Program-made: the position numbers and the translations under genes | Part shown: positions 34,955 through 42,556 of the stretch, piece by piece | Layout: each line of letters opens with the position of its first letter | How positions within the stretch are numbered: position 1 is the stretch's first letter | The notes under the pieces: model-generated | What the model was told of the DNA's origin: nothing | Seen by the model: the letters and a program-made list of their open reading frames with translations, nothing else | Database searches by the model: none | Origin: Bradyrhizobium sp. AZCC 1693 | Lineage (GTDB): Bacteria > Pseudomonadota > Alphaproteobacteria > Rhizobiales > Xanthobacteraceae | Assembly (NCBI RefSeq): GCF_036924745.1 | Contig: NZ_JAZHSD010000001.1 | Coordinates: forward strand, 3,410,001-3,474,000 | Reading direction: 5' to 3' | DNA: 64,000 nucleotides

Positions 34955-35968
34955 TTGAAGTGCTACGAGCTGCAGGGACCGAACGGAATCGATGGACTTG
35001 CCCTCGTCGACAAGCCTGTGCCGGAGCCCGGTGTGGGCGAGGTGCTCGTTCGGCTCAGGGCGGCAACGCTGAACTATCGCGATCTTCTCACCGTCAAGGG
35101 CGGTTACGGTTCGCGTCAGAAATTTCCGCTTGTGCCGGTTTCGGACGGTGCGGGCGTGATCGAGCGGGTCGGTCCGGGCGTGCGGGAATTCGCAGCCGGC
35201 GATCGCGTCATCGGCAGTTTCTTCGAAAGCTGGATCGGCGGCGAACCGAGCGAAGCGAAGATGCGTTCGGCCCTCGGCGGCTCAGTGGACGGCGTGCTCT
35301 CGGAGTATCGGATCTTTCCAAAGCACGCGCTGGTCAGAACGCCGGAGCACCTCAGCGACATCGAAGCCGCCGCGCTTCCCTGCGCCGGGGTCACGGCCTG
35401 GAGCGCGGTCGTCAAGCTCGGTGGCATTAAACCTGGCCAGACCGTTCTGACACAAGGCACCGGCGGGGTATCCCTCTTTGCACTTCAGTTTGCAAAAATG
35501 TGCGGCGCGCGCGTCATCGCAACCTCGTCCAGCGACGCCAAGATCGAACGTCTCAAGAAGCTCGGCGCCGACCATACATTGAACTACAAGGCGACACCCG
35601 ACTGGGGAAAGAAGGCCCGCGAGTGGAGCGGCCATGGCGTCGACCTTGTCGTCGAGGTGGGCGGGGTCGGGACGCTGAACGAATCGATCAGGGCGACCAG
35701 GATCGGCGGCACCATCGCCTTTATCGGCGTGCTCGCCGGCCCGCCCCCGTCCAACTCGCGGCTGCCATTGATGGTCATGCAGCAGCAGCGGCTGCAGGGT
35801 GTCACCGTCGGATCGGTCGAGGATCTCAAGGCGATGGTGGATGGCATCGCGGCCAATCGGATGAAGCCGGTGATCGACAGAACGTTCCGTTTCGATCAAG
35901 CCAGGGACGCGTTTGCACACATGGAGAGCGGCGCGCATTTCGGGAAGGTGGCGATCGAGATCGACTGA
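34955..35968 (+). CDS. Zinc-independent MDR dehydrogenase/quinone oxidoreductase
   Basis: A 337-residue medium-chain dehydrogenase/reductase. It starts at TTG 34955 (KCYELQGPNGIDGLALVDKP) with GGAG about 8 nt upstream. The NADPH-binding segment reads LTQGTGGVSLFALQFAKMCG and the fold is of quinone-oxidoreductase type; the structural-zinc cysteines of alcohol dehydrogenases are not evident. The end AHFGKVAIEID is duplicated as a remnant at 37699-37742, with a desaturase and Coq4-like gene in between. It is the last gene of the catabolic run. Confidence 0.9.
   Translation: MKCYELQGPNGIDGLALVDKPVPEPGVGEVLVRLRAATLNYRDLLTVKGGYGSRQKFPLVPVSDGAGVIERVGPGVREFAAGDRVIGSFFESWIGGEPSEAKMRSALGGSVDGVLSEYRIFPKHALVRTPEHLSDIEAAALPCAGVTAWSAVVKLGGIKPGQTVLTQGTGGVSLFALQFAKMCGARVIATSSSDAKIERLKKLGADHTLNYKATPDWGKKAREWSGHGVDLVVEVGGVGTLNESIRATRIGGTIAFIGVLAGPPPSNSRLPLMVMQQQRLQGVTVGSVEDLKAMVDGIAANRMKPVIDRTFRFDQARDAFAHMESGAHFGKVAIEID
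35925..35968 (+). repeat. Direct repeat copy 1: dehydrogenase 3' end
   Basis: This is the last 44 bp of the dehydrogenase gene including TGA. A second copy at 37699-37742 matches at 39 of 44 positions by eye, including the stop codon position. The two copies bracket the desaturase/Coq4-like pair. Confidence 0.75.
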
Positions 35969-36192
35969 AGTGCGATCAGCGTCCAATCCGAAGGGCCCGT
36001 GAAGACGGCGCGTTGCCCAAGTGGGACATCAGTAGACGGCACGAACGTGTACCTTGCAGAATTTCCCGGGAGGTGACGAATCAATCCTGCGACTATGCGC
36101 CGTTCGTTTTCACGTTTTGTTCATGCTTCCCCAGTAGGAAAGGATCGGCGAAGCCGTCACACCAATTTTTCTTGGTATCAGGAAAGACTGAA

Positions 36193-37167
36193 ATGATGAG
36201 CGAGGAGCAGCACGATTTTTACAAAGTCAATTCTCTAACCAATCTGGATACGGCGTCGCCTGTCGAGGGCACGGTTGTTTGGGATGCGCCGCGCTCTTTG
36301 TGGAATGGCGCAATGCTGCTTGGGGCCATCGTCCTCGGTCCACTTACATTTTCGTGGAGCGCCTTGGCTGTCTTTCTGATCACAGCCGGTATCACGCTTT
36401 GCGCCGGCCACTCCGTCGGCTTCCACCGGCGCCTCATTCACCGCAGCTTCGAGTGTCCCAAATGGCTGGAGCGGACGCTGGTCTGGCTCGGTACGGCGGT
36501 AGGCATGGGTGGGCCGTTGTGGACCATTCGCGTGCACGACAGCCGTGATTGGGCACAGCGCCAGGCCGATTGTCATCCATTCCTCGCGCACCGGGCAGGC
36601 TTCTGGCTGGATGGCCTGCTCTATCTCCATGGCCGCCTGGTTCTGAAGCGCCCTCCAGGTTTCGATCCCGGCCCAGGAATTGGCGACGATCCCTTCTATC
36701 GGTTCCTCGATCGCACCTGGATGTTGCAGCAGATTCCGATCGCTCTCGTTTTGTATTGGCTGGGCGGGTGGCCGTTTGTGGTGTGGGGCGTCTTTGTACG
36801 CGTCGCAGCCTGCACGACGATGCATTGGGGAATATCCCATTTCGCGCACACGCAGGGAGAGCAAGACTGGACCGTCGACGGCGCGGTGGTGCAAGCCCAT
36901 AACGTGTCGTTGATGGCCATTCCGACGATGGGAGAGAGCTGGCACAATAACCACCACGCCTTTCCGGGCTCTGCGCGGCACGGTCTCTATCCCGGCCAGA
37001 TCGATCTCGGCTGGGAGTTCGTGAGGCTGCTGCGCGCCCTTGGCTTGGCGTGGAATGTTCAGGTGCCCGCTGAGCTGCCGCCGCGCCCTGGAATAAGCCC
37101 GGTACACGCCCGCTCGCTTTCAATCTGCGCGCCCGGCCAGGCAGAAATTTCTGGAATCCGATCGTGA
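36193..37167 (+). CDS. Membrane fatty-acid/acyl desaturase
   Basis: A 324-residue integral membrane di-iron desaturase, ATG 36193 after GGAAAG. The histidine boxes are HSVGFH (73-78) with HRRLIHRSF, then an unusual second box HDSRDWAQRQADCH (115-128) in place of HRxHH, and HNNHH near residue 255. Hydrophobic helices (GAMLLGAIVLGPLTFSWSAL, AVFLITAGITLC) are present. Acyl-CoA/phospholipid delta-9-type desaturases have this plan. Its 3' end overlaps the Coq4-like gene by 4 bp. The pair sits between direct repeats of the dehydrogenase 3' end, suggesting acquisition. An in-frame open stretch reaches back to 35500 but overlaps the dehydrogenase and is not coding. Confidence 0.85.
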   Translation: MMSEEQHDFYKVNSLTNLDTASPVEGTVVWDAPRSLWNGAMLLGAIVLGPLTFSWSALAVFLITAGITLCAGHSVGFHRRLIHRSFECPKWLERTLVWLGTAVGMGGPLWTIRVHDSRDWAQRQADCHPFLAHRAGFWLDGLLYLHGRLVLKRPPGFDPGPGIGDDPFYRFLDRTWMLQQIPIALVLYWLGGWPFVVWGVFVRVAACTTMHWGISHFAHTQGEQDWTVDGAVVQAHNVSLMAIPTMGESWHNNHHAFPGSARHGLYPGQIDLGWEFVRLLRALGLAWNVQVPAELPPRPGISPVHARSLSICAPGQAEISGIRS

Positions 37168-37595
37168 CCACGGCCGCCGAGGCCCTCGCCGCTTATTATG
37201 CGGCGAATGGCATGGAGGCTGACCCGGCACGCGCTGCGACATGGATTTGCAGGATAGGCCCGGCGTCGATTGAATTTCCAAACTGGAAATGGCGGCGAGA
37301 CGCCGTCACACGGCACGACCTTCACCACATTCTCACCGGCTATCCCTGCACGATGACGGGAGAGATGCAGATGGCGGCCTGGGAGTTTGCCGCCGGACGC
37401 TACCGCCATTGGGCTGCGACGCTGTTCTGCCTGCCCCTGGCGCTGATGGGTTTCATGTGGGCCCCACGGCGAACCGCGCTGGCGTTCAGGTCGGGTCTCA
37501 CCTCGACGAGTCTCTATGGCTCCGAACTCGACCTCGACAAGCCGCTCGCAGCGTTGCGGGCGAAAGTCGTCACGCCTCCTGCAGAAACCCTGTGA
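37164..37595 (+). CDS. Coq4-like protein
   Basis: A 143-residue protein with the Coq4 zinc motif HDxxHx(11)E intact: H51-D52-L-H-H55 followed by E67 (HDLHHILTGY...GE). One hydrophobic segment ATLFCLPLALMGFMW is present. Coq4 proteins take part in ubiquinone synthesis (decarboxylation/hydroxylation of the ring); short bacterial Coq4-like proteins of this type are poorly studied. It overlaps the desaturase gene by 4 bp, so the two are translationally coupled. A role in lipid or quinone modification is inferred from the motif and partner. Confidence 0.7.
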   Translation: MTTAAEALAAYYAANGMEADPARAATWICRIGPASIEFPNWKWRRDAVTRHDLHHILTGYPCTMTGEMQMAAWEFAAGRYRHWAATLFCLPLALMGFMWAPRRTALAFRSGLTSTSLYGSELDLDKPLAALRAKVVTPPAETL

Positions 37596-37698
37596 TCGAA
37601 CCCGCACCATCCTGACCAGCGACTCGTGCACGCGTGACGACAGCCACTGCGAATTCGGTCAGCACTGTGCGCGGCCGCCTGGATCGCCGTTGCCTGAC

Positions 37699-37742
37699 AG
37701 AGCGGCGCGCATTTCGGCAAAGTGGCGATCGCGATCGGATGA
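37699..37742 (+). pseudogene. Remnant of a dehydrogenase 3' end (direct repeat copy 2)
   Basis: This encodes the tail ...AHFGKVAIAIG-stop, matching AHFGKVAIEID-stop of the gene ending at 35968. Only this 3' piece is present; upstream sequence to 37596 has no related coding sequence. The flanking stretch 37596-37802 (207 bp) otherwise shows nothing I can support as a gene. Confidence 0.7.
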
Positions 37743-37785
37743 ACCACGGCATACCAAAAATGGCGGCATCTGGTCACATGCAACT

Positions 37786-37802
37786 CTTGCTGGTTCCAGC
37801 AA
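37786..37802. repeat. 17-bp direct repeat flanking the IS, left copy
   Basis: CTTGCTGGTTCCAGCAA stands directly before the left inverted end of the IS; an identical copy stands directly after the right end at 39342-39358. The unit is itself a near-palindrome (TTGCTGG/CCAGCAA). It may be a target duplication or a palindromic target. Confidence 0.75.
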
Positions 37803-39341
37803 TGTCCGTAGCGGGTGAAGTTGTCGTATTTTTGTAGCTCGTGATCTGTCGCCTTCGTTGTTGAGTTTCGGAGGAGCCGGAAGGCGTGGACGGTTTCCTC
37901 CGGGTTGGTCATGCCACGGATATTGCTGCCGGGTTAGCCCTCCTGGTCGGTTTCTTTGTTCGACTTGAAGCCCGTTTCTCCGCCCCGACCCGCGCTATCT
38001 CGACGGCGGCGCGCGCAGGGGCGGTCAAGGACGCGCGCTTGCGCGCCCGCAAGGGCTTGTCCTTGACGGCTCCGAGCACGCTGCCAGGCTGAGGCGCGTC
38101 GGGGCTGATCTGGTGTCCGTCGGCGGCAAACGTCGCCAATCGGTGCGGGCCAAGGAACACGCTCGCGGTGCCATCGGGATACTCATGGACCCGCACCAGG
38201 GCTTTGACGAAGTGGGGCCTGAGCCGGCTCTCCGGCAGCTGCAGCCGCCGACCGTTCCATGCGATCGTATTGTCGTTGGCGACGGTTCGGTCTTCGATCA
38301 CGCACAGCGCTTCGCGCCAAGCCTCGTGGCGATCGGCGACGAACGCCGTGCCCGGCTGTTCGGCCTTGATCGCAAACGCCGCGTTATGCTCGGCCATGTA
38401 ATGCGCCCTCAGCCACGCATTGGCGGCTTCGACCGTCCTGATCCCGGCGAGCCGCAGGTCCTTCGGCAGCCGGCCCTGCAGCGTGCCGAACATCCGCTCG
38501 GAGCGCCCGCGCGCCTCCGGCGAATAGGCTGCGATATGCTCGATCCCAAGATGCGATAAAGCCCGTCCCACCTGGGTTTGTTGCGTCTTCGAGACCTTCT
38601 CGCCAGCCTTCGGGGTGTAGAAATAATGGCTGCCGCGATCGGTGTAGAGCGCGCAGAACAGGCCGCGCCCGCCAATCACTTCGCCCAAGGCCTGGAACGT
38701 CGACGCCGTGCCTTCTTCCTCGACCAGAAACATCGAGTAGATCTCGCTCGTCGCATCGTCCAGCGTGACGATCAGGTCCATCGCCGGCAGACCTTCGATC
38801 CAGGCGTGGCGCGACCCGTCCTGATGCAGCAGCATGCCCGGAAGCGGCCGGCGCGGACGCTTCTTGCGGTGCGCCGAACGCTTCGGCGCCTTCCGCACCA
38901 AGCCCGCCGCGTGCAAGGCCAGCTTCGTCACCGTGTAGCCAAGCACATAGCCATGCCGCTTTTGCAGCTGCTCGTGGAAGTGCTTCACCGTGAAGTCCGC
39001 GTACCTGTCCCGGAACAGCCCCAGCATCCGCTCAAGCTCTTCCTCCGGCGCGCGCCGCGGCGATCGCCGCCCCATACGGAGGTCGACAAGCCCGTCATCG
39101 CCCTCCGCCTCATAGCGTTCCGCCCAACGTTGAAACGTCCGCACGTTGATCCCGAGAAGCTCAGCCGCGGCCACCTGCGTCAGTTCCTTCGCCTCCGTCC
39201 GATCCAGCAAATCCGAAAACCGCATCCGTCGTACACCCTCGTGAATGGATGCCGTGCCCATCGTGCCCCCTTTGTTCCAGGGCACCAAAAACACGACACT
39301 TCACGAGCTACAAACACACGACAGATCACGCGCTACTGACA
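37803..39341 (-). mobile_element. Complete insertion sequence, about 1.54 kb (ISNCY-like)
   Basis: An IS with one transposase gene read leftward and long imperfect inverted ends: left 37803-37851 begins TGTCCGTAGCGGGTGAAG, and the right end, read inward from 39341, begins TGTCAGTAGCGCGTGATC. Each end holds two copies of a GTAGCxCGTGAxxTGTCG unit about 25 bp apart, probably transposase-binding sites. A 17-bp direct repeat flanks the element on both sides. The transposase is intact, so it may be recent. Confidence 0.85.
37909..39261 (-). CDS. DDE transposase, ISNCY/IS481-like
   Basis: A 450-residue transposase from ATG 39261, preceded by AAAGGGGG; a GTG at 39294 would add 11 residues. The N-terminal HTH includes LTQVAAAELLGINVRTFQRW. 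The DDE/integrase core has LLHQDGSRHAW, ALYTDRGSHYF and YSPEARGRSERMFGTLQGRL, giving D-D-E. The C-terminal region is basic and ends RRANPAAISVA. It is the sole gene of the element and reads as intact. Confidence 0.92.
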   Translation of the reverse strand: MGTASIHEGVRRMRFSDLLDRTEAKELTQVAAAELLGINVRTFQRWAERYEAEGDDGLVDLRMGRRSPRRAPEEELERMLGLFRDRYADFTVKHFHEQLQKRHGYVLGYTVTKLALHAAGLVRKAPKRSAHRKKRPRRPLPGMLLHQDGSRHAWIEGLPAMDLIVTLDDATSEIYSMFLVEEEGTASTFQALGEVIGGRGLFCALYTDRGSHYFYTPKAGEKVSKTQQTQVGRALSHLGIEHIAAYSPEARGRSERMFGTLQGRLPKDLRLAGIRTVEAANAWLRAHYMAEHNAAFAIKAEQPGTAFVADRHEAWREALCVIEDRTVANDNTIAWNGRRLQLPESRLRPHFVKALVRVHEYPDGTASVFLGPHRLATFAADGHQISPDAPQPGSVLGAVKDKPLRARKRASLTAPARAAVEIARVGAEKRASSRTKKPTRRANPAAISVA

Positions 39342-39599
39342 CTTGCTGGTTCCAGCAATTGCTTCTGCCGCCATTAAGCTTTAAATTCCCGCTATTCGCC
39401 TCGTCGAAAAACGGGCGCCGCCTGGCGCTCGCGAGAGCTGAACGGGATTTGCAACCGAGCTGGGTCGCCGCCTCGCCGGAAGCTGAGGGTCCGCCCCTTC
39501 CTTGGCGAGAGATGTAGACCGGCTGTGAGCGAGACAACCAGCGCGAGAACAAGGCCGCCGGCGCGGGAACCGCAGCGAGCAGCCGGATGGAAATGAATA
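39342..39599. other. Intergenic region right of the IS, with direct-repeat right copy
   Basis: The first 17 bases (39342-39358) are the right copy of CTTGCTGGTTCCAGCAA. The rest is non-coding by inspection: an AT-richer stretch (CCATTAAGCTTTAAATTCC, about 39372-39390), then GC-rich sequence up to the efflux adaptor start. No promoter was assigned with confidence; the efflux operon promoter should lie here. Confidence 0.5.
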
Positions 39600-40667
39600 A
39601 TGACTGAAGACAAGAGCAAATTGCTGAGATCGCTGACGATCGATCGCAGCGCCAGCAAGGCGGAGCGGTCGGGTAGCCGCTGGCTGCCGATTTCGGTCGC
39701 CATTGTCGCCTGCGTGGTCGGATTCGCCGCCTTTGCCGCCTTCGAGTTCCGAAGGCAGGACCCGCCCAAGGAGACCGCACCGCAGACCGTAGCGCAGACC
39801 TCCTCACAACCGCAGACGCCGCAGCCTCAGCAGCCTGCAGCGAATGGCAAGGCGGCCGGCAGTCTGGCGGCCTCCGGCTATGTGGTGGCGCGCCGCAAGG
39901 CAACCGTTGCGGCCGAGATCACTGGAAAAGTGGTCGAGGTCTTCATCGACGAAGGCATGACGGTGACCGAGGGTCAGGTCGTCGCGCGGCTCGATAGCGT
40001 GCTTGCCGAAAGGGATTATGAACTGGCCCGCTCGCGCGTCGAGACGGCCGATGCCGCGATCGCCGCGATCACCGCCGATCTGGAGGACGCGACCCGGATC
40101 ATGACGCGGGTGCAAACGCTCTCGCAGAAGAATTTCGCGACCGAGGCCGATCTGACCAAGGCGCAGGCCCGGGTCGGCGTGCTCAGCGCGCAATTGCGCC
40201 AGGCGCAGTCGCAATTCGAGACCGCCAAGATCGACGCCAAGCGCAGCGCCTCGATGCTCGACAAGCATCAAATCCGGGCGCCGTTTGCCGGCGTCGTCAT
40301 CGACCGTAGCGCGCAGCCGGGCGAGATGATTTCACCGATGTCGGTCGGCGGCTACACCCGCACCGGCATCTGCACCATCGTCGACATGGATTCGATCGAA
40401 ATCGAGGTCGACGTCAACGAAGCCTTCATCGGCCGCGTCGCTCCCGGCGGCGCCGTGAACGCGATGCTGGATGCCTATCCGGACTGGACCATTCCGGCCT
40501 CGGTGATTGCCATCGTGCCGACTGCGAACCGCGAGAAGGCCACCGTGAAGGTGCGCATCCGCTTCGACAAGAAGGACCCGCGCATCCTGCCCGACATGGC
40601 GGTGAAGGTGAACTTCCTGGCCGACGCCAAGGCAAAGGGCGCCACTGAAACCACCGCCGCGAACTAG
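39600..40667 (+). CDS. Periplasmic adaptor subunit of efflux system (HlyD/MacA-like)
   Basis: A 355-residue membrane fusion protein. One N-terminal transmembrane helix (WLPISVAIVACVVGFAAFAA, about 22-42) is followed by a Pro/Gln-rich linker, then the biotinyl-lipoyl halves ASGYVVARRKATVAAEITGK and IRAPFAGVVIDRSAQPGEMI flanking a short coiled coil, then the beta-barrel (VDMDSIEIEVDVNEAFIGRV). It is the first gene of a four-gene export operon with an ATPase and two FtsX-type permeases. Confidence 0.92.
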   Translation: MTEDKSKLLRSLTIDRSASKAERSGSRWLPISVAIVACVVGFAAFAAFEFRRQDPPKETAPQTVAQTSSQPQTPQPQQPAANGKAAGSLAASGYVVARRKATVAAEITGKVVEVFIDEGMTVTEGQVVARLDSVLAERDYELARSRVETADAAIAAITADLEDATRIMTRVQTLSQKNFATEADLTKAQARVGVLSAQLRQAQSQFETAKIDAKRSASMLDKHQIRAPFAGVVIDRSAQPGEMISPMSVGGYTRTGICTIVDMDSIEIEVDVNEAFIGRVAPGGAVNAMLDAYPDWTIPASVIAIVPTANREKATVKVRIRFDKKDPRILPDMAVKVNFLADAKAKGATETTAAN

Positions 40668-40698
40668 CATCCAGCCGAAATCCCTGGAGGAGACAAGC

Positions 40699-41397
40699 GT
40701 GACAGCCGAGCATCCGATGGTTCGCCTTACGGGCGTAGCTAAGCGTTTCACCAAGGGCAAGGAAACGATCTCGATTTTCGATCACCTCGACCTGGCGATC
40801 CCCCGTGGCGATTTCATTGCGGTCATGGGTCCGTCCGGTTCGGGCAAGACGACGCTGCTCAACCTGCTCGGGGGCATCGATCGCGCCGACGCCGGCGAGA
40901 TCGCAGTTGCGGATCACCGCATCGACGGCCTCTCCGAGGGCGAACTCGCCGCCTGGCGCGCTGCCAATATCGGCTTCATCTTCCAGTTCTACAACCTGAT
41001 GCCGATGCTGACCGCGGCGCAGAACGTCGAACTGCCGCTGTTGCTCACCAAATTGAACCGCAAGGAGCGCGCCGATCGCGTTCACACCGCGCTTTCCGTG
41101 GTCGGGCTCGCCGACCGCATCAAGCATCGTCCGCGTGAAATGTCGGGCGGCCAGCAGCAGCGCGTTGCGATTGCGCGCGCGATCGTCTCGGATCCGAACC
41201 TGTTATTGTGCGACGAACCGACCGGCGATCTCGACCGGCAATCCGCCGACGAAATTCTTTCGATCCTGCAACTGCTCAATGGCGATCTCGGCAAGACCAT
41301 CGTGATGGTTACCCATGACCCTGCCGCGGCGAACTATGCCAAGCGTGTCCTGCATCTCGACAAGGGTCGCTTCGTCGAACGGGAGCTTGCCGCGTGA
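40699..41397 (+). CDS. ABC transporter ATP-binding protein (MacB/LolD-like)
   Basis: A 232-residue ATPase from GTG 40699 with GGAGG upstream. Walker [13 protein letters not shown], signature [15 protein letters not shown], and Walker [13 protein letters not shown] are all present, with the LolD/MacB hallmark [11 protein letters not shown] after Walker B. It energises the two downstream FtsX-domain permeases. Its stop overlaps the first permease. Confidence 0.94.
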   Translation: MTAEHPMVRLTGVAKRFTKGKETISIFDHLDLAIPRGDFIAVMGPSGSGKTTLLNLLGGIDRADAGEIAVADHRIDGLSEGELAAWRAANIGFIFQFYNLMPMLTAAQNVELPLLLTKLNRKERADRVHTALSVVGLADRIKHRPREMSGGQQQRVAIARAIVSDPNLLLCDEPTGDLDRQSADEILSILQLLNGDLGKTIVMVTHDPAAANYAKRVLHLDKGRFVERELAA

Positions 41398-42554
41398 ACG
41401 ATTTCGACCTGGTCCGGAAAAACCTGTTCCGCCGCAAATTGCGCGCCAGCCTGATGATCGTGTCGATCCTGATCGCCTTCATGATCTTCGGCGTGCTCGC
41501 CGGATTTTACCGCGCCTTCACCGCCGGCGAGGATGCCGCCGCCGCGGACCGGATGATCACCGTCAACAAGATCAACTTCACCCAGCCGATGCCGATCGCC
41601 TATTTCAACCGTGTGCGGGCGGTGGAGGGGGTGCGGCAGGTGACTTTCGCAAACTGGTTCGGCGGCTATTATCAGGACCCGAAGAACTTCATCATGGCGC
41701 TCGCGATCGAGCCGAGCACCTATTTCGACGTCTATCGCAGCGAATTCGAGGTTCCGCCCGACCAGCTTCAGGCGTTCGCGCGTGACCGCGGCAGCGCCGT
41801 GGTCGGCGAAAAGCTGGCGCAAAAGTGGGGCTGGAAAATCGGCGACCGCATTCCCATTCAGAGCAACATCTTCAGCCAGAAGAGCGGCGGCCACACCTGG
41901 GACCTCACCATTGCCGGCATCGTCAAGGGCAAGGCTGAGCACATCGACACCAACTTCCTGCTGTTCCAGTACCCCTATTTCGACGAGACCCGCAGTTTCG
42001 GCAAGGACACCATCGGCTGGATGATCCTTCAGACGACCTCGCCCGAAAACAACGATCGGGTGGCAAAGGCGATCGACGCGATGTTCGCCAATTCCACCGC
42101 CGAGACCTCGACCGACACCGAAAAGGCGTTCGGCAAGGCGTTTGCCGCGCAGTTCGGCAACATCGCGCTGATCGTATTGCTGGTCGTCGGCGCGGCTTTC
42201 GTCACCATCCTGATGATCGTCGGCAATACCATGGCGCTGTCGATCCGGGAGCGCACCCGCGAGATCGGCGTGCTGAAGACGCTCGGCTTTTCGGGTCCGC
42301 GGATCCTGGGCATGGTGCTCGGCGAATCCGTGCTGCTGGCGCTGCTCGGCGGAATTCCTGGCCTGGCGATTGCAGCGCTGATCGCAATGGCGCTTCGCAA
42401 CAGCCTCGCCAGCGTCGCGCCCGCCTTTTCGGTATCGCCGACGATCATCCTGCAAGGATTGGCGCTGATGATCGCACTTGGGCTTATTACGGGGATCATT
42501 CCGGCGCTCAACGCCATGCGGCTCAGAATTGCAACCGCGCTCGGACGGGGATAG
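41394..42554 (+). CDS. ABC transporter permease, FtsX/MacB-type (1)
   Basis: A 386-residue permease from GTG 41394 ([20 protein letters not shown]) with an N-terminal transmembrane helix LMIVSILIAFMIFGVLAGFY, a large periplasmic MacB_PCD-like domain, and three C-terminal helices (IALIVLLVVGAAFVTILMIV, MVLGESVLLALLGGIPGLAI, ALMIALGLITGIIPAL). It has the FtsX signature RTREIGVLKTLGFSG. It forms a heteromeric channel with the next gene product. Confidence 0.92.
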   Translation: MNDFDLVRKNLFRRKLRASLMIVSILIAFMIFGVLAGFYRAFTAGEDAAAADRMITVNKINFTQPMPIAYFNRVRAVEGVRQVTFANWFGGYYQDPKNFIMALAIEPSTYFDVYRSEFEVPPDQLQAFARDRGSAVVGEKLAQKWGWKIGDRIPIQSNIFSQKSGGHTWDLTIAGIVKGKAEHIDTNFLLFQYPYFDETRSFGKDTIGWMILQTTSPENNDRVAKAIDAMFANSTAETSTDTEKAFGKAFAAQFGNIALIVLLVVGAAFVTILMIVGNTMALSIRERTREIGVLKTLGFSGPRILGMVLGESVLLALLGGIPGLAIAALIAMALRNSLASVAPAFSVSPTIILQGLALMIALGLITGIIPALNAMRLRIATALGRG

Positions 42555-42556
42555 GC

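Noticed and set aside
35500..36192. Long N-terminal extension of the desaturase
   Set aside because: The in-frame stretch overlaps the dehydrogenase in another frame and resembles nothing; ATG 36193 with GGAAAG gives a normal-length desaturase.
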